From Mucilaginibacter conchicola (GTDB lineage: Bacteria > Bacteroidota > Bacteroidia > Sphingobacteriales > Sphingobacteriaceae): a stretch of DNA of 64,000 bases. The notes under the pieces were generated by a model. That model saw nothing but the letters and a program-made list of their open reading frames with translations. It was not told where the DNA came from and did no database searches. Both the position numbers and the translations under genes were made by a program. The stretch spans positions 744,001-808,000 of the forward strand of contig NZ_QWDC01000001.1 of assembly GCF_003432115.1 (NCBI RefSeq), written 5' to 3'. Shown piece by piece: positions 1-7,796 of the stretch. Numbering within the stretch: the stretch's first letter is position 1; every line of letters begins with the position of its first letter.

Positions 1-609
1 GTGATCCGCGTTTACCAGTGTGGCACCGCTTACCTCAGCACGCTCGTTATCCGGGCGACTGTCAAAGTGGATCTCAGAACAAGGCCCGCAAGGGCCTGTC
101 TCGCCCATCTCCCAGAAATTATCTTTCTTATTTCCGGGCAGGATATGGCTTTCATCTACAAACTGTTTCCACAGATCGAAGGTCTCGGTATCTTTTTCAA
201 GGCCTTCCTTTTCGTCACCTTCAAAATAGGTTACGTACAGGCGGTTTTTATCAAGCTTATAAACTTCAGTCAGTAATTCCCAGCTCCAGGCAATGGCATC
301 CTTTTTAAAATAGTCGCCAAAGCTCCAGTTGCCCAGCATCTCAAACATGGTGTGGTGATAGGTATCAACCCCTACCTCTTCCAGATCGTTGTGCTTACCG
401 CTTACGCGAAGGCAACGTTGTGTATCTGCCACGCGAGGGGCTTTGGCCGGTGCTTCGCCTAAAAACACATCCTTAAACTGGTTCATACCTGCGTTGGTGA
501 ACATCAGTGTAGGGTCGTTTTTTACAACAATAGGTGCACTCGGCACAATTAAATGCCCTTTTGAGGCAAAAAAATCAAGAAAAGCTTTGCGTATTTCAGA
601 AGCGGTCAT
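1..609 (-). CDS. alaS: Alanyl-tRNA synthetase, N-terminal part (cut by window edge)
   Basis: Class II aminoacyl-tRNA synthetase that charges tRNA-Ala in the cytoplasm. The 203 codons present begin MTASEIRK and carry the AlaS N-terminal landmarks: [31 protein letters not shown] motif 2, [13 protein letters not shown] and GPCGPCSEI. The full protein is usually about 870 residues, so three quarters lie off the left edge, including the editing domain. The start at 609 is chosen because it matches the family N-terminus and lies seven bases from a TAnnTTTG box on the same strand. Identity is seen directly from motifs and is secure. Confidence 0.96.
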   Translation of the reverse strand, partial: MTASEIRKAFLDFFASKGHLIVPSAPIVVKNDPTLMFTNAGMNQFKDVFLGEAPAKAPRVADTQRCLRVSGKHNDLEEVGVDTYHHTMFEMLGNWSFGDYFKKDAIAWSWELLTEVYKLDKNRLYVTYFEGDEKEGLEKDTETFDLWKQFVDESHILPGNKKDNFWEMGETGPCGPCSEIHFDSRPDNERAEVSGATLVNADH

Positions 610-616
610 AGTGGTG

Positions 617-624
617 CAAATGTA
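617..624 (-). promoter_or_regulatory. Bacteroidota -7 box for alaS
   Basis: On the minus strand the sequence is TACATTTG, an exact match to the Bacteroidota -7 consensus TAnnTTTG, ending seven bases before the alaS ATG. Transcription would start almost at the start codon, giving a very short leader. No clear -33 TTTG was found. Confidence 0.55.
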
Positions 625-720
625 GTCCGAAAGTCGGAAAGTCAGAAGTCCGAATGTATAAAAACTTTCCTTGTAGCTACTTCCGGACTTTCTATCTTCC
701 AGACTTGCGGACTTCTTATC
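625..720. repeat. Heptad-like AGTC/GACT repeat array between divergent genes
   Basis: Positions 625-654 hold four tandem 7-8 bp units (GTCCGAAA, GTCGGAAA, GTCAGAA, GTCCGAA). Positions 685-720 hold the complementary kind (CTTCCGGACTTTC, CTTCCAGACTTGCGGACTTC), so the two halves could form an imperfect hairpin. The element fills the space between the alaS and MerR promoters. The same style of short-period repeat occurs near 28925-29028 and, in a related form, inside bioA. Confidence 0.6.
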
Positions 721-728
721 CAAAATCT

Positions 729-736
729 TACATTTG
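729..736 (+). promoter_or_regulatory. Bacteroidota -7 box for the MerR gene
   Basis: TACATTTG matches TAnnTTTG exactly and ends three bases before the ATG at 740. The predicted transcription start would fall at or just inside that codon, so the message may be leaderless or may start translation at the next ATG (770). Confidence 0.45.
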
Positions 737-739
737 CGT

Positions 740-1075
740 ATGCCTTATAAAGATCGCGACATCACTAAAATGTATTATACCATGGGCGAGGTATCGGCCA
801 TGTTTGATGTGAATCAATCGCTTATTCGTTTTTACGAGAAGGAATTTGATGTTCTTACCCCAAAGAAGAACAAAAAAGGCAATCGCTATTTTACGCCCGA
901 GGATATAGAGAACCTGAAGATCATTTTTCATCTTATCCGTGATAAAGGCTATACTTTACAAGGCGCTAAAGACCACCTGAAGAACGATAGTGGCAATACG
1001 CGCGATAACCAGCGCATTATTGATTCGCTTGAAAGTTTAAAAAGTTTCCTTTTAGAAGTACGTAACGAGTTGTAA
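740..1075 (+). CDS. MerR-family transcriptional regulator
   Basis: A 111-residue DNA-binding protein with a MerR winged helix-turn-helix at about residues 11-75 ([20 protein letters not shown], then FTPEDIENL and a [11 protein letters not shown] segment) and a short C-terminal helix for dimerisation. It lacks the cysteine-rich effector region of metal-sensing MerR proteins, so no ligand can be proposed. An upstream TTG in frame at 734 is not used here because the ATG at 740 gives the usual family start (MPYKDR). It lies 60 bp before comEC and is divergent from alaS. The target genes are unknown. Confidence 0.88.
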   Translation: MPYKDRDITKMYYTMGEVSAMFDVNQSLIRFYEKEFDVLTPKKNKKGNRYFTPEDIENLKIIFHLIRDKGYTLQGAKDHLKNDSGNTRDNQRIIDSLESLKSFLLEVRNEL

Positions 1076-1135
1076 TAAAGCTTAGAACTGTTATTTTTAT
1101 TCCGGCGATACCTTATCCAATTCACCGGTGTATAA

Positions 1136-3205
1136 ATGATAGCCGCATACAAAGGCAAATTTCCTGCTGCTTTACTGCTTATACCCCTTATGACGGGTAT
1201 TGGTTGTGCATTGGCTTTTCCTGATGAAGACAGATCTATCGCACTGATTCCATTTGTTGTATTGAGCATCGTATTCGCCTCGCTCAATTTCTTTTATCGG
1301 CCACTTAATGTTTATAAGTATGGATGGTTAGGCGGGGTGCTTATCCTAAGTATATTATTTACCTCAGGTTGGTATCTTATTTATCAGCGGAATGAGTTAC
1401 ACCAACCAGATCATTTCAGCAAGCAAAAAGCCGGCGAATTGCTGGTAAATATTACATCAGAGCCCAAAGTAAAAGACGATTTAGTTAGGTTTACGGCAGA
1501 GGTGGTTGCAGCCGTAAAAAATGATAAGCTTCATCAAACCAGCGGCACTATACTTATTACTATTAAAGACGAGCTCGCCAATAACCTATTCTACGGAGAG
1601 CAATTACTCATTCCTGCCAAATACGACAAAGTTGAGCCGCCTTATAACCCCGGCGAGTTTAACTATAAGCAATACCTGGCACACAAAAACATTTACTACC
1701 AGGCCTACCTTTACCCAAAGCAATACCGCGTGGTTGATGCAGGCAAAGGCAACCCGGCTATTTCTTTCGCCCTTGACATACGCCAGCGCCTGGTGAATAA
1801 GTTAAAGAGCAACATGCGTGACACTACGGCTATTGCCGTAGCCTCAACCCTTATACTCGGTTATAAAACAGATCTGAGCAATGATGTAATGCAGGCATAT
1901 TCTAAAACCGGCACCATTCATATCCTGTCGGTATCCGGCGGGCATGTGGCTATCTTGCTGGCGCTCCTCTCCTTTCTGCTTGGCTTTATGAACCATCCCC
2001 GCACTAAAGTTACGAGGGCTATTATGATCATTTTGGTAATATGGGCTTATGCTTTGCTTACGGGCTTTTCTCCGGCAGTAAATCGTGCGGCACTGATGAT
2101 AACGTTGGTCATAGCGGGTAAAACATACAGCAGGCATATCAGTAACCTGAACATACTGGCAGTATCGGCATTTGTGTTGCTGTTGTATGACCCGTATTTG
2201 CTGACGGATGTAGGCTTTCAGCTCTCCTACCTCGCCGTTGCGGGCCTGGTTGTCTTCCAACCTATTATTTACCAATGGTTTACATTCAAAAACAAAGCAG
2301 CTGATAAGCTTTGGATGGTCAGCTCGGTGTCTATCGCAGCGCAGGTGGCCACATTTCCGCTGAGTGCATATTATTTCCATCAATTCCCGGTTTATTTTTT
2401 GCTGAGCAACCTGCTTATTATTATCCCCGTTGCCGTTATTATGTACAGCGGACTGACCTTTCTGTTACTGCCGCAGATACCGTTTGTATCAAAAACACTG
2501 GGTTACATCCTTGAAAAAAGCATCCTGCTGATGAATAAAATGCTGGTGGTTATTGAACAGGCACCTTATGCAAGCTTTGGCAAAATATGGATAACTAAAA
2601 CGGAGTTTATCCTGCTTAATATCATTATTGGCCTCGTTTTTTATTGCATCTACAAAAAAAGCAAAGGCGCTTTATTCGCGTCGCTGATAGGCGTATTGAT
2701 ATTCAGCTGCGGCATTTCGCTTAAAAAATTCAAAGCAGACAATACTAATCTTGTAACATTCTTAAATCTCCGCAAGCACCAAGGCATTGTTTTCAAACAT
2801 GGCAGCAAAGGCGTTGTACTGACCGATCTGCCACAAAACGATAAAAATTTCCAATACGCCATACAGCCCTGTCTGGATAGTTTGCAGATAACCACTTATG
2901 AAGTACTACCGTTCAGCAGCACTATCAGCATTAACTATCTTTTAAAGAAAGATGCGCTTGTGTGGTTCCGAAATAAAAAGCTGTTGCTATTAAACGATAG
3001 CAGCCGTTTTAAGTCTATCCCCGCAGATATGCTAATAGATAAAGCTTACTTGAGCAATAATACCGCACCCGACACCACACTGGCCAATGTGCCATTAATA
3101 ATTGATGGTACTAACAGCAAGGTTTATATTGAGCATTTGAAACAGGATGGCAAAAAATATGCGTTATTAAAGCGTAACAAAGCTTTGGTATTGCTATCTA
3201 ATTAA
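1136..3205 (+). CDS. comEC: ComEC/Rec2-family membrane protein
   Basis: A 689-residue polytopic inner-membrane protein of the ComEC family, the channel that carries single-stranded DNA into the cytoplasm in naturally competent bacteria. It has two N-terminal transmembrane helices, a soluble OB-fold-like region (about 95-190, DUF4131 type), then the Competence domain (about 225-500) with the signature TGTIHILSVSGGHVAILLAL and several hydrophobic helices. The C-terminal 150 residues align with where many ComEC proteins have a metallo-beta-lactamase domain, but no HxHxDH motif is visible, so the tail appears non-catalytic or unrelated. No other competence gene is nearby, so a role in transformation is inference from the family. 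Confidence 0.88.
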   Translation: MIAAYKGKFPAALLLIPLMTGIGCALAFPDEDRSIALIPFVVLSIVFASLNFFYRPLNVYKYGWLGGVLILSILFTSGWYLIYQRNELHQPDHFSKQKAGELLVNITSEPKVKDDLVRFTAEVVAAVKNDKLHQTSGTILITIKDELANNLFYGEQLLIPAKYDKVEPPYNPGEFNYKQYLAHKNIYYQAYLYPKQYRVVDAGKGNPAISFALDIRQRLVNKLKSNMRDTTAIAVASTLILGYKTDLSNDVMQAYSKTGTIHILSVSGGHVAILLALLSFLLGFMNHPRTKVTRAIMIILVIWAYALLTGFSPAVNRAALMITLVIAGKTYSRHISNLNILAVSAFVLLLYDPYLLTDVGFQLSYLAVAGLVVFQPIIYQWFTFKNKAADKLWMVSSVSIAAQVATFPLSAYYFHQFPVYFLLSNLLIIIPVAVIMYSGLTFLLLPQIPFVSKTLGYILEKSILLMNKMLVVIEQAPYASFGKIWITKTEFILLNIIIGLVFYCIYKKSKGALFASLIGVLIFSCGISLKKFKADNTNLVTFLNLRKHQGIVFKHGSKGVVLTDLPQNDKNFQYAIQPCLDSLQITTYEVLPFSSTISINYLLKKDALVWFRNKKLLLLNDSSRFKSIPADMLIDKAYLSNNTAPDTTLANVPLIIDGTNSKVYIEHLKQDGKKYALLKRNKALVLLSN

Positions 3206-3280
3206 CAATTATGATAATTTATCATAAAAAATTTTGCACTCAGTTAATTACACACTAAATTGTATTCTCAAATTAAAACT

Positions 3281-3925
3281 ATGAAGAGTAAATTATTTAC
3301 CGCTGCATTGGGCCTTGTGCTTTCTGCAACCGCAATGAACGCCAGCGCTCAAAAAGCTTATAAAGAAGGCGTTATTACTATCGGCAGTACCATACAGGGA
3401 CAAAGCGTAGAGATCAAAACCTGGTTTAGGGCTGATTCAAGCGCTACTACTTTCAACGCAGGCCCCGCCGCTATTAAGGTATTAACAGATAAAGATGCCA
3501 AATCAATGGCTGTATTGGTTGATGTGCCTGTAGCATCGATAAAAAAAGCGGCTATTGCAAGCCCTGCTGAAATTGAAGAAGAACAAGCTAAATTACCTGT
3601 TTTCGCTTTCACTCCGGGTACTGAAACAAAAGTTATCAGCGGTTTTAATTGCAAAAAAGTGGTAGCTAAAGACTCCAAAAGTGGCAAAACATACGATATA
3701 TGGATAACTAATGATATTACTTTACCACCAATAGGTGGTGCAAAAGTTTATGCTAAAGCAGGTGGCGTGCCTATCCAATATGCTACTTTCCAGAACGGAC
3801 AAGCTGCTGAAGTAACCGTTAAAAGCATAGTAGAGCAAAAAGTTCCTGCGGGCACTTTCGGTATCCCCGCCGATTTTGACAAGATCACCCTTGACGATCT
3901 GAAATCAATGGGCGGCGGTAATTAA
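3281..3925 (+). CDS. Secreted protein of unknown function (DUF4412-like)
   Basis: A 214-residue protein with a clear signal peptide (MKSKLFTAALGLVLSATAMNASA, cut before QKAY). The mature part resembles periplasmic DUF4412-type proteins of Bacteroidota: an early beta-rich half with 'IQGQSVEIKTWFR', a central segment with one cysteine in 'VISGFNCKKVVAKD', and 'YDIWITNDI'. That pattern is typical of this group, but the assignment is by memory of the family only. The ATG at 3281 is preferred to an in-frame TTG at 3260 because it places the signal peptide at the N-terminus. A strong hairpin terminator follows. Confidence 0.7.
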   Translation: MKSKLFTAALGLVLSATAMNASAQKAYKEGVITIGSTIQGQSVEIKTWFRADSSATTFNAGPAAIKVLTDKDAKSMAVLVDVPVASIKKAAIASPAEIEEEQAKLPVFAFTPGTETKVISGFNCKKVVAKDSKSGKTYDIWITNDITLPPIGGAKVYAKAGGVPIQYATFQNGQAAEVTVKSIVEQKVPAGTFGIPADFDKITLDDLKSMGGGN

Positions 3926-3940
3926 AACATACAAAATACT

Positions 3941-3984
3941 ACCAATAAAAAAGGTAAGCCCAAGGGCTTACCTTTTTTATTGGT
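3941..3984. terminator. Perfect 21-bp hairpin, bidirectional terminator
   Basis: A perfect inverted repeat of 21 bp with a two-base loop (arms 3941-3961 and 3964-3984; core AAGGTAAGCCC/GGGCTTACCTT) flanked by A and T runs. It can stop transcription from the secreted-protein gene on the plus strand and works as a mirror image on the minus strand. Confidence 0.9.
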
Positions 3985-3991
3985 TATGTAA

Positions 3992-4034
3992 ACATTGAAA
4001 ACATTCAGCTTATTTGGATGAATATTTTCAATGT
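3992..4034. repeat. Imperfect hairpin between convergent genes
   Basis: Arms ACATTGAAAACATTC (3992-4006) and GAATATTTTCAATGT (4020-4034) pair with one mismatch around a 13-base loop. It lies just beyond the stop of the small secreted protein on the minus strand. It lacks a good T run on either side, so its function is unclear. Confidence 0.5.
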
Positions 4035-4065
4035 AAAAAAGCTGGTTAAATTAAATATAACTGGA

Positions 4066-4314
4066 TTAGGTAACTATAGGTGTGCCGATATAAGTTAATT
4101 CGGCATTTCCGTTGTCATAAATAGTTAAAAGCCAAAGCTTGCCGTTATCTTCAAAAACGAAATAACGAGGCTTTTGGTTAATGTTTTCTTTAAATGTTAT
4201 TTTTGATGTTGCAAATGAAGAGTTGCTCTTAACTTTCATTACTTTAGAAGCAGCTACAGCATTTGTGGCAATAGTGCTTATTGCAAGCAGAGATAATAAA
4301 AAAAGCTTTTTCAT
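4066..4314 (-). CDS. Small secreted protein, unknown function
   Basis: An 82-residue protein with a signal peptide (MKKLFLLSLLAISTIATNAVA, cut near AAS). The mature part of about 60 residues is basic, with a probable small beta fold (YFVFEDNGKLWLLTIYDNGNAELTYIG). No family was recognised. It is a lone gene between the terminator hairpin and the bio operon, with its own upstream region rich in A and T. The signal peptide supports it being a real gene, but function cannot be inferred. Confidence 0.6.
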   Translation of the reverse strand: MKKLFLLSLLAISTIATNAVAASKVMKVKSNSSFATSKITFKENINQKPRYFVFEDNGKLWLLTIYDNGNAELTYIGTPIVT

Positions 4315-4399
4315 AATTTTAAGGATTTAGGATTAATAAAATACCAGCTATTTCACGCTAATATATATTAAATAAAACGCAAAATAATCTACTCTACTC

Positions 4400-5011
4400 T
4401 TATTTATTCAACTCAGCGTTTAAACCCCTAACCCAAAGGTTAAATAAATTAGTCTCCATCTCCACAGCTTTTTGCGCGTGCATCTCCCATTGCGGCGAAA
4501 AATGCTTTAATTGATTGATCATCTCTTCCAGGTGGCCTTCTTCTTCCAGGATGATTGATTTTACATTCACTTTGCTGCCTGCCGCATCAAGGGCGTCCTG
4601 GTAAACAGGGTAAAGTTCATCAGCACGTACCTCAATAGCGTATGTTACCAGCAAATATGCTGCAAAACGTAACTCTGCACCGCTAAGGCCTAATTCTTTT
4701 TTAAGGTAACGGCAAACATCAATATCAAGCTGGTGAAGGTAATATTTGCTATCGGCAGGTGCAACCAGGTATTCGGTTGAATATGTAGGGCAAAGATCTT
4801 TACCCGCTTTTTCTATTTGTTTCTTCAGATAAAACGCATGGCGGTGTTCTTCGGCAGCGTGTTTAAGGATGATGTAGGTAACAGTAACAGGGTCTTCGCT
4901 GGCCGAGATCTTACGGGCGCCGGTATTTTCCATCAGCGACAGCGTATTTAACCAGCGTGCATGCAACTGATTATCGGCAATTATTTTAGGCAGTAAGGTA
5001 GATAGTTCCAT
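4400..5011 (-). CDS. Ferritin-like di-iron protein downstream of bioA
   Basis: A 203-residue mostly helical protein, not recognised as a named family. It shows the ferritin-type di-iron layout: Glu28, an ExxH at Glu55/His58 (AAEEHRHA), Glu127 in IEVRADELY, and a second ExxH at Glu157/His160 (ILEEEGHLEEM). Such proteins activate oxygen for hydroxylation, oxidation or iron handling. The gene starts three bases after the bioA stop and is the last of a four-gene operon, so it is surely co-transcribed with bioA. Whether it takes part in biotin synthesis, for example in making the pimeloyl precursor, is only an inference from position. Confidence 0.75.
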   Translation of the reverse strand: MELSTLLPKIIADNQLHARWLNTLSLMENTGARKISASEDPVTVTYIILKHAAEEHRHAFYLKKQIEKAGKDLCPTYSTEYLVAPADSKYYLHQLDIDVCRYLKKELGLSGAELRFAAYLLVTYAIEVRADELYPVYQDALDAAGSKVNVKSIILEEEGHLEEMINQLKHFSPQWEMHAQKAVEMETNLFNLWVRGLNAELNK

Positions 5012-5014
5012 AAT

Positions 5015-6280
5015 TTAAATAGTATCGAGCGCTTGCTCAATGGCAGCGTAAATGTAGTCCAGTTCTGCATCAGTAATGCAATACGGGGGTAAAATATAGA
5101 TGATATTCCCCAGCGGGCGCAATATAATGCCTTTATCTAAAAAGAAGTGATAAAGCTTATCGCGCAGGTTGCTGAAGTATGAGGTGTTATTACCCGTTTC
5201 CCATTCCATAGCCAGTATAGTACCCGTTTGGCGATAGGTGGCAATACGTTTATGGTCTTTTATCTTTTCAGCAAAAGCCTCATGACGGGCAACTATCTTA
5301 TCGATATTTTGCTGGGTGGCCGTGTCTAAAAACAAATCTAAACTGGCTAAAGACGCCGCACAAGCAACGGGATTAGCGGTATAAGAATGCCCGTGAAAAA
5401 GCGTTTTCATCTTATCGTCAGATAAAAAAGCATTGTATATTTCCTGCGTACAGGTTGTTAAACCGAATGCCATGGTACCGCCAGTCAATCCTTTAGAAAA
5501 ACACATGATGTCCGGCTGGGTTTGCACATGGTTGCAGGCAAATGGTTTACCCGTACGGCCAAAACCGGTGAATACCTCATCATCTATCAGCAACACACCC
5601 TCTCGTTTGCAATGTGCCATTAAAGTTTCCAGATGGCGTGCTTCGTACATGATCATCCCTGCTGATCCTTGTACCAGCGGCTCGAAAATAAAGCAGGCTA
5701 ACTGAGATTTGAGATGCGAGATCTGAGATTTGAGACTATCAACGTTATCGTCGGTAGGCAGATCGATAAACTCTACCTCGAACAATAAGCTATCGAAAGC
5801 AGCGGTAAAAGCACTCCTGCCACTAACGGACATGGCACCGAAGGTATCGCCGTGATAGGCATTCTTGAAGGCTAATATCTTTGTGCGCTGCTCGCCCTTG
5901 TTGTGCCAGTACTGCAGGCACATTTTTATAGCCACCTCAATAGCGGTTGAGCCATTGTCAGAATAGAAAGCTTTCTTTTGATTATCAGGCAGGATAGCTA
6001 AAAGCCGCTCGGCCAGTTCAACTGCGCCGGGATGGGTAAAGCCGGCAAATATCACATGCTCAAGTCGGGTCAATTGCTCAGCTACTTTTTGAGCAATGTA
6101 AGGGTGCGAATGCCCGTGAATATTTACCCACCATGATGATACGGCGTCGATATATTTTTTACCGTCCTCGTCAAATACACAGGTACCCTCGCCACGCACT
6201 ATCGGGATAGGCGGTTGGGCGGTTTTCATTTGAGTATAGGGGTGCCATATTACGGCAAGGTCGCGTTCTGATAAATTCAT
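5015..6280 (-). CDS. bioA: Adenosylmethionine-8-amino-7-oxononanoate aminotransferase
   Basis: PLP enzyme (class III aminotransferase) that converts 7-keto-8-aminopelargonate to 7,8-diaminopelargonate with S-adenosylmethionine as amino donor, the third-last step of biotin synthesis. The 421 residues start with the BioA hallmark IWHPYTQMK and include SSWWVNIHGHSHP, YSDNGSTAIEVA, AYHGDTFGAMS, LLIDDEVFTGFGRTG, and the PLP lysine in MCFSKGLTGG. Length is normal. A short repeat at 5702-5736 has been taken into the reading frame and encodes a SLKSQISHLKSQ linker before ACFIFEPLVQG. It overlaps the NUDIX gene by four bases. No other bio gene lies in the window. Confidence 0.95.
   Translation of the reverse strand: MNLSERDLAVIWHPYTQMKTAQPPIPIVRGEGTCVFDEDGKKYIDAVSSWWVNIHGHSHPYIAQKVAEQLTRLEHVIFAGFTHPGAVELAERLLAILPDNQKKAFYSDNGSTAIEVAIKMCLQYWHNKGEQRTKILAFKNAYHGDTFGAMSVSGRSAFTAAFDSLLFEVEFIDLPTDDNVDSLKSQISHLKSQLACFIFEPLVQGSAGMIMYEARHLETLMAHCKREGVLLIDDEVFTGFGRTGKPFACNHVQTQPDIMCFSKGLTGGTMAFGLTTCTQEIYNAFLSDDKMKTLFHGHSYTANPVACAASLASLDLFLDTATQQNIDKIVARHEAFAEKIKDHKRIATYRQTGTILAMEWETGNNTSYFSNLRDKLYHFFLDKGIILRPLGNIIYILPPYCITDAELDYIYAAIEQALDTI
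5702..5736. repeat. Short tandem repeat inside bioA
   Basis: Two copies of CTGAGATTTGAGAT (5702-5715 and 5723-5736, the second ending in C) flank a 7-bp GCGAGAT unit. The 35 bp has a 7-bp period and keeps the bioA frame open. It resembles intergenic CTGAGATTTGAGAT repeats common in this bacterial family rather than normal coding sequence. Confidence 0.65.
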
Positions 6281-6726
6281 AGGCTTTTAATTAATAGCTC
6301 AGCCACGTGCTGGTCTATCGGGAAAGTAAAATCTTCAACGGTAAGTTCGCTCAGTTTAACCCAGCGAAAGGATTGCAGAATATCTCCTTCACCGTCAAAA
6401 TCAAACACATTGGTTTTGATGATAAAACGCAGATCAGAGACAGCCTTAACGGTATAATAAACACTGATGATCTGCGAATCGTTAAAGGCTGATTTTACAA
6501 AGAAATCCGTAGTGTAAAAATGGTCGACTATCTCAATTTCAGTATTGCATTCTTCAACAAACTCGCGCTTAAGGCCTTCAATCAGGCCTTCGCCGTATTC
6601 TAAGCCGCCACCGGGCAGTTTGGTAAAACGCATACCCTGCTCCTGCTCGTCGCTTATCAGCAACTCATTATTATCGTTAATGAGCAGGCCATAAACCCGC
6701 ACATTGAAAAAACCTTTACTGCTCAT
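6277..6726 (-). CDS. NUDIX hydrolase
   Basis: A 149-residue NUDIX protein that probably hydrolyses a nucleoside diphosphate linked to another group. The NUDIX box GGGLEYGEGLIEGLKREF followed by VEEC fits Gx5Ex7REUxEEx, with the metal-binding glutamates present; the final box glycine is replaced by asparagine (CNTEI). Substrate cannot be predicted. The start overlaps the end of the CDF transporter by 11 bases, and the stop overlaps bioA by four, so translation is probably coupled through the operon. Confidence 0.88.
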   Translation of the reverse strand: MSSKGFFNVRVYGLLINDNNELLISDEQEQGMRFTKLPGGGLEYGEGLIEGLKREFVEECNTEIEIVDHFYTTDFFVKSAFNDSQIISVYYTVKAVSDLRFIIKTNVFDFDGEGDILQSFRWVKLSELTVEDFTFPIDQHVAELLIKSL

Positions 6727-7693
6727 AATGTTTCTTGTTTGCCATCACGTTCTCTAAAGTCCATGGTATATCCTCGCGTTTGGCCTCGCTGCGTATAGGG
6801 CAGTTAGGCATGCTGCAGTAGTGGCAGCAATACGGCAGACAGGGGTCGGTGTGGATAAAGAACTCCGTACGGATACCAGCATTCTCGTTGATCAGTTTAT
6901 CTACCAGTTTAACCTCATCATGCACCCTGTTCAGGTCGAAGTAATTTGGTAGCGTTAAATGGCAATCGATATGCAATTCGTGGCCATATTTCTGTGCACG
7001 CAGGTTGTGGATATCTATCCATTCCTCGTGGCGTTGCTCGCTCAATACTTTTACTACTTCGGTAACAATATCAAAGTCGGTTTCATCCATCAAACCTGCT
7101 ACCGAACGGCGAATGAGTTTATAACCGGTAAATACAATATAAATACCCACTAAAATTGACAGTGCGCTATCCAGCCAAAGTATTTTGGTAAAGTAGATAA
7201 GCAATAAGCCCACTACTAAACCAGCGCTGGTAACAGTATCTGTCAATAAATGACGGCCATCAGCCTCAATAGTGATAGATGGGATGGATTTACCTTTCTG
7301 GATCATGTAATAGCCCAGCAAACCGTTTACTAAGCCAGTAACGCCGATGATGCTGGCACCCAACAACAGATCATGGATTTCCTCGGGATTAAAAAAGCTA
7401 TAAGCCGATTTTAGGATGATCATCACCCCGGCAATGCCTATCAGCGCACCTTCAATAAATACTGAGAAAAACTCTACTTTACCGTGCCCGTAAGGGTGAT
7501 TTTCATCACGCGGCATTGATGCCAGGTAAATACTGTAAAACGCAAAACCACTGGCCACAACGTTCACAATGCTTTCGGCAGCATCAGTCAGTACAAAGTT
7601 GGAGTTGGTAAGCAGGTAGGCGCTAAACTTTAACACCATTAAGATGATGCCGGTAATTAACGAGACGAGGATTATCCGTTTTTGCTGTTTCAA
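6716..7693 (-). CDS. Cation diffusion facilitator (zinc/iron efflux type)
   Basis: A 325-residue inner-membrane metal/proton antiporter of the CDF family with six predicted helices. Metal-site residues are visible: TDAAES in helix 2 and HLLTD (HxxxD) in helix 5. A cytoplasmic C-terminal domain follows (WIDIHNLRAQKYGHELHIDCHLTLP), as is usual for the family. The last 50 residues carry an extra cysteine-rich run, CLPYCCHYCSMPNC, which could bind metal. It is the first gene of the operon with NUDIX, bioA and the di-iron protein; metal choice cannot be told from sequence alone. Confidence 0.9.
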   Translation of the reverse strand: MKQQKRIILVSLITGIILMVLKFSAYLLTNSNFVLTDAAESIVNVVASGFAFYSIYLASMPRDENHPYGHGKVEFFSVFIEGALIGIAGVMIILKSAYSFFNPEEIHDLLLGASIIGVTGLVNGLLGYYMIQKGKSIPSITIEADGRHLLTDTVTSAGLVVGLLLIYFTKILWLDSALSILVGIYIVFTGYKLIRRSVAGLMDETDFDIVTEVVKVLSEQRHEEWIDIHNLRAQKYGHELHIDCHLTLPNYFDLNRVHDEVKLVDKLINENAGIRTEFFIHTDPCLPYCCHYCSMPNCPIRSEAKREDIPWTLENVMANKKHYEQ

Positions 7694-7796
7694 AACCTGC
7701 TTTTATTTGGATGGGCAAACTTAGTAAAATTTACCCTTGAGCGCGCTCTGAAATTGTAACGATTGAGTTAGTGGATGGTTTAAAGAGATTTAAATA

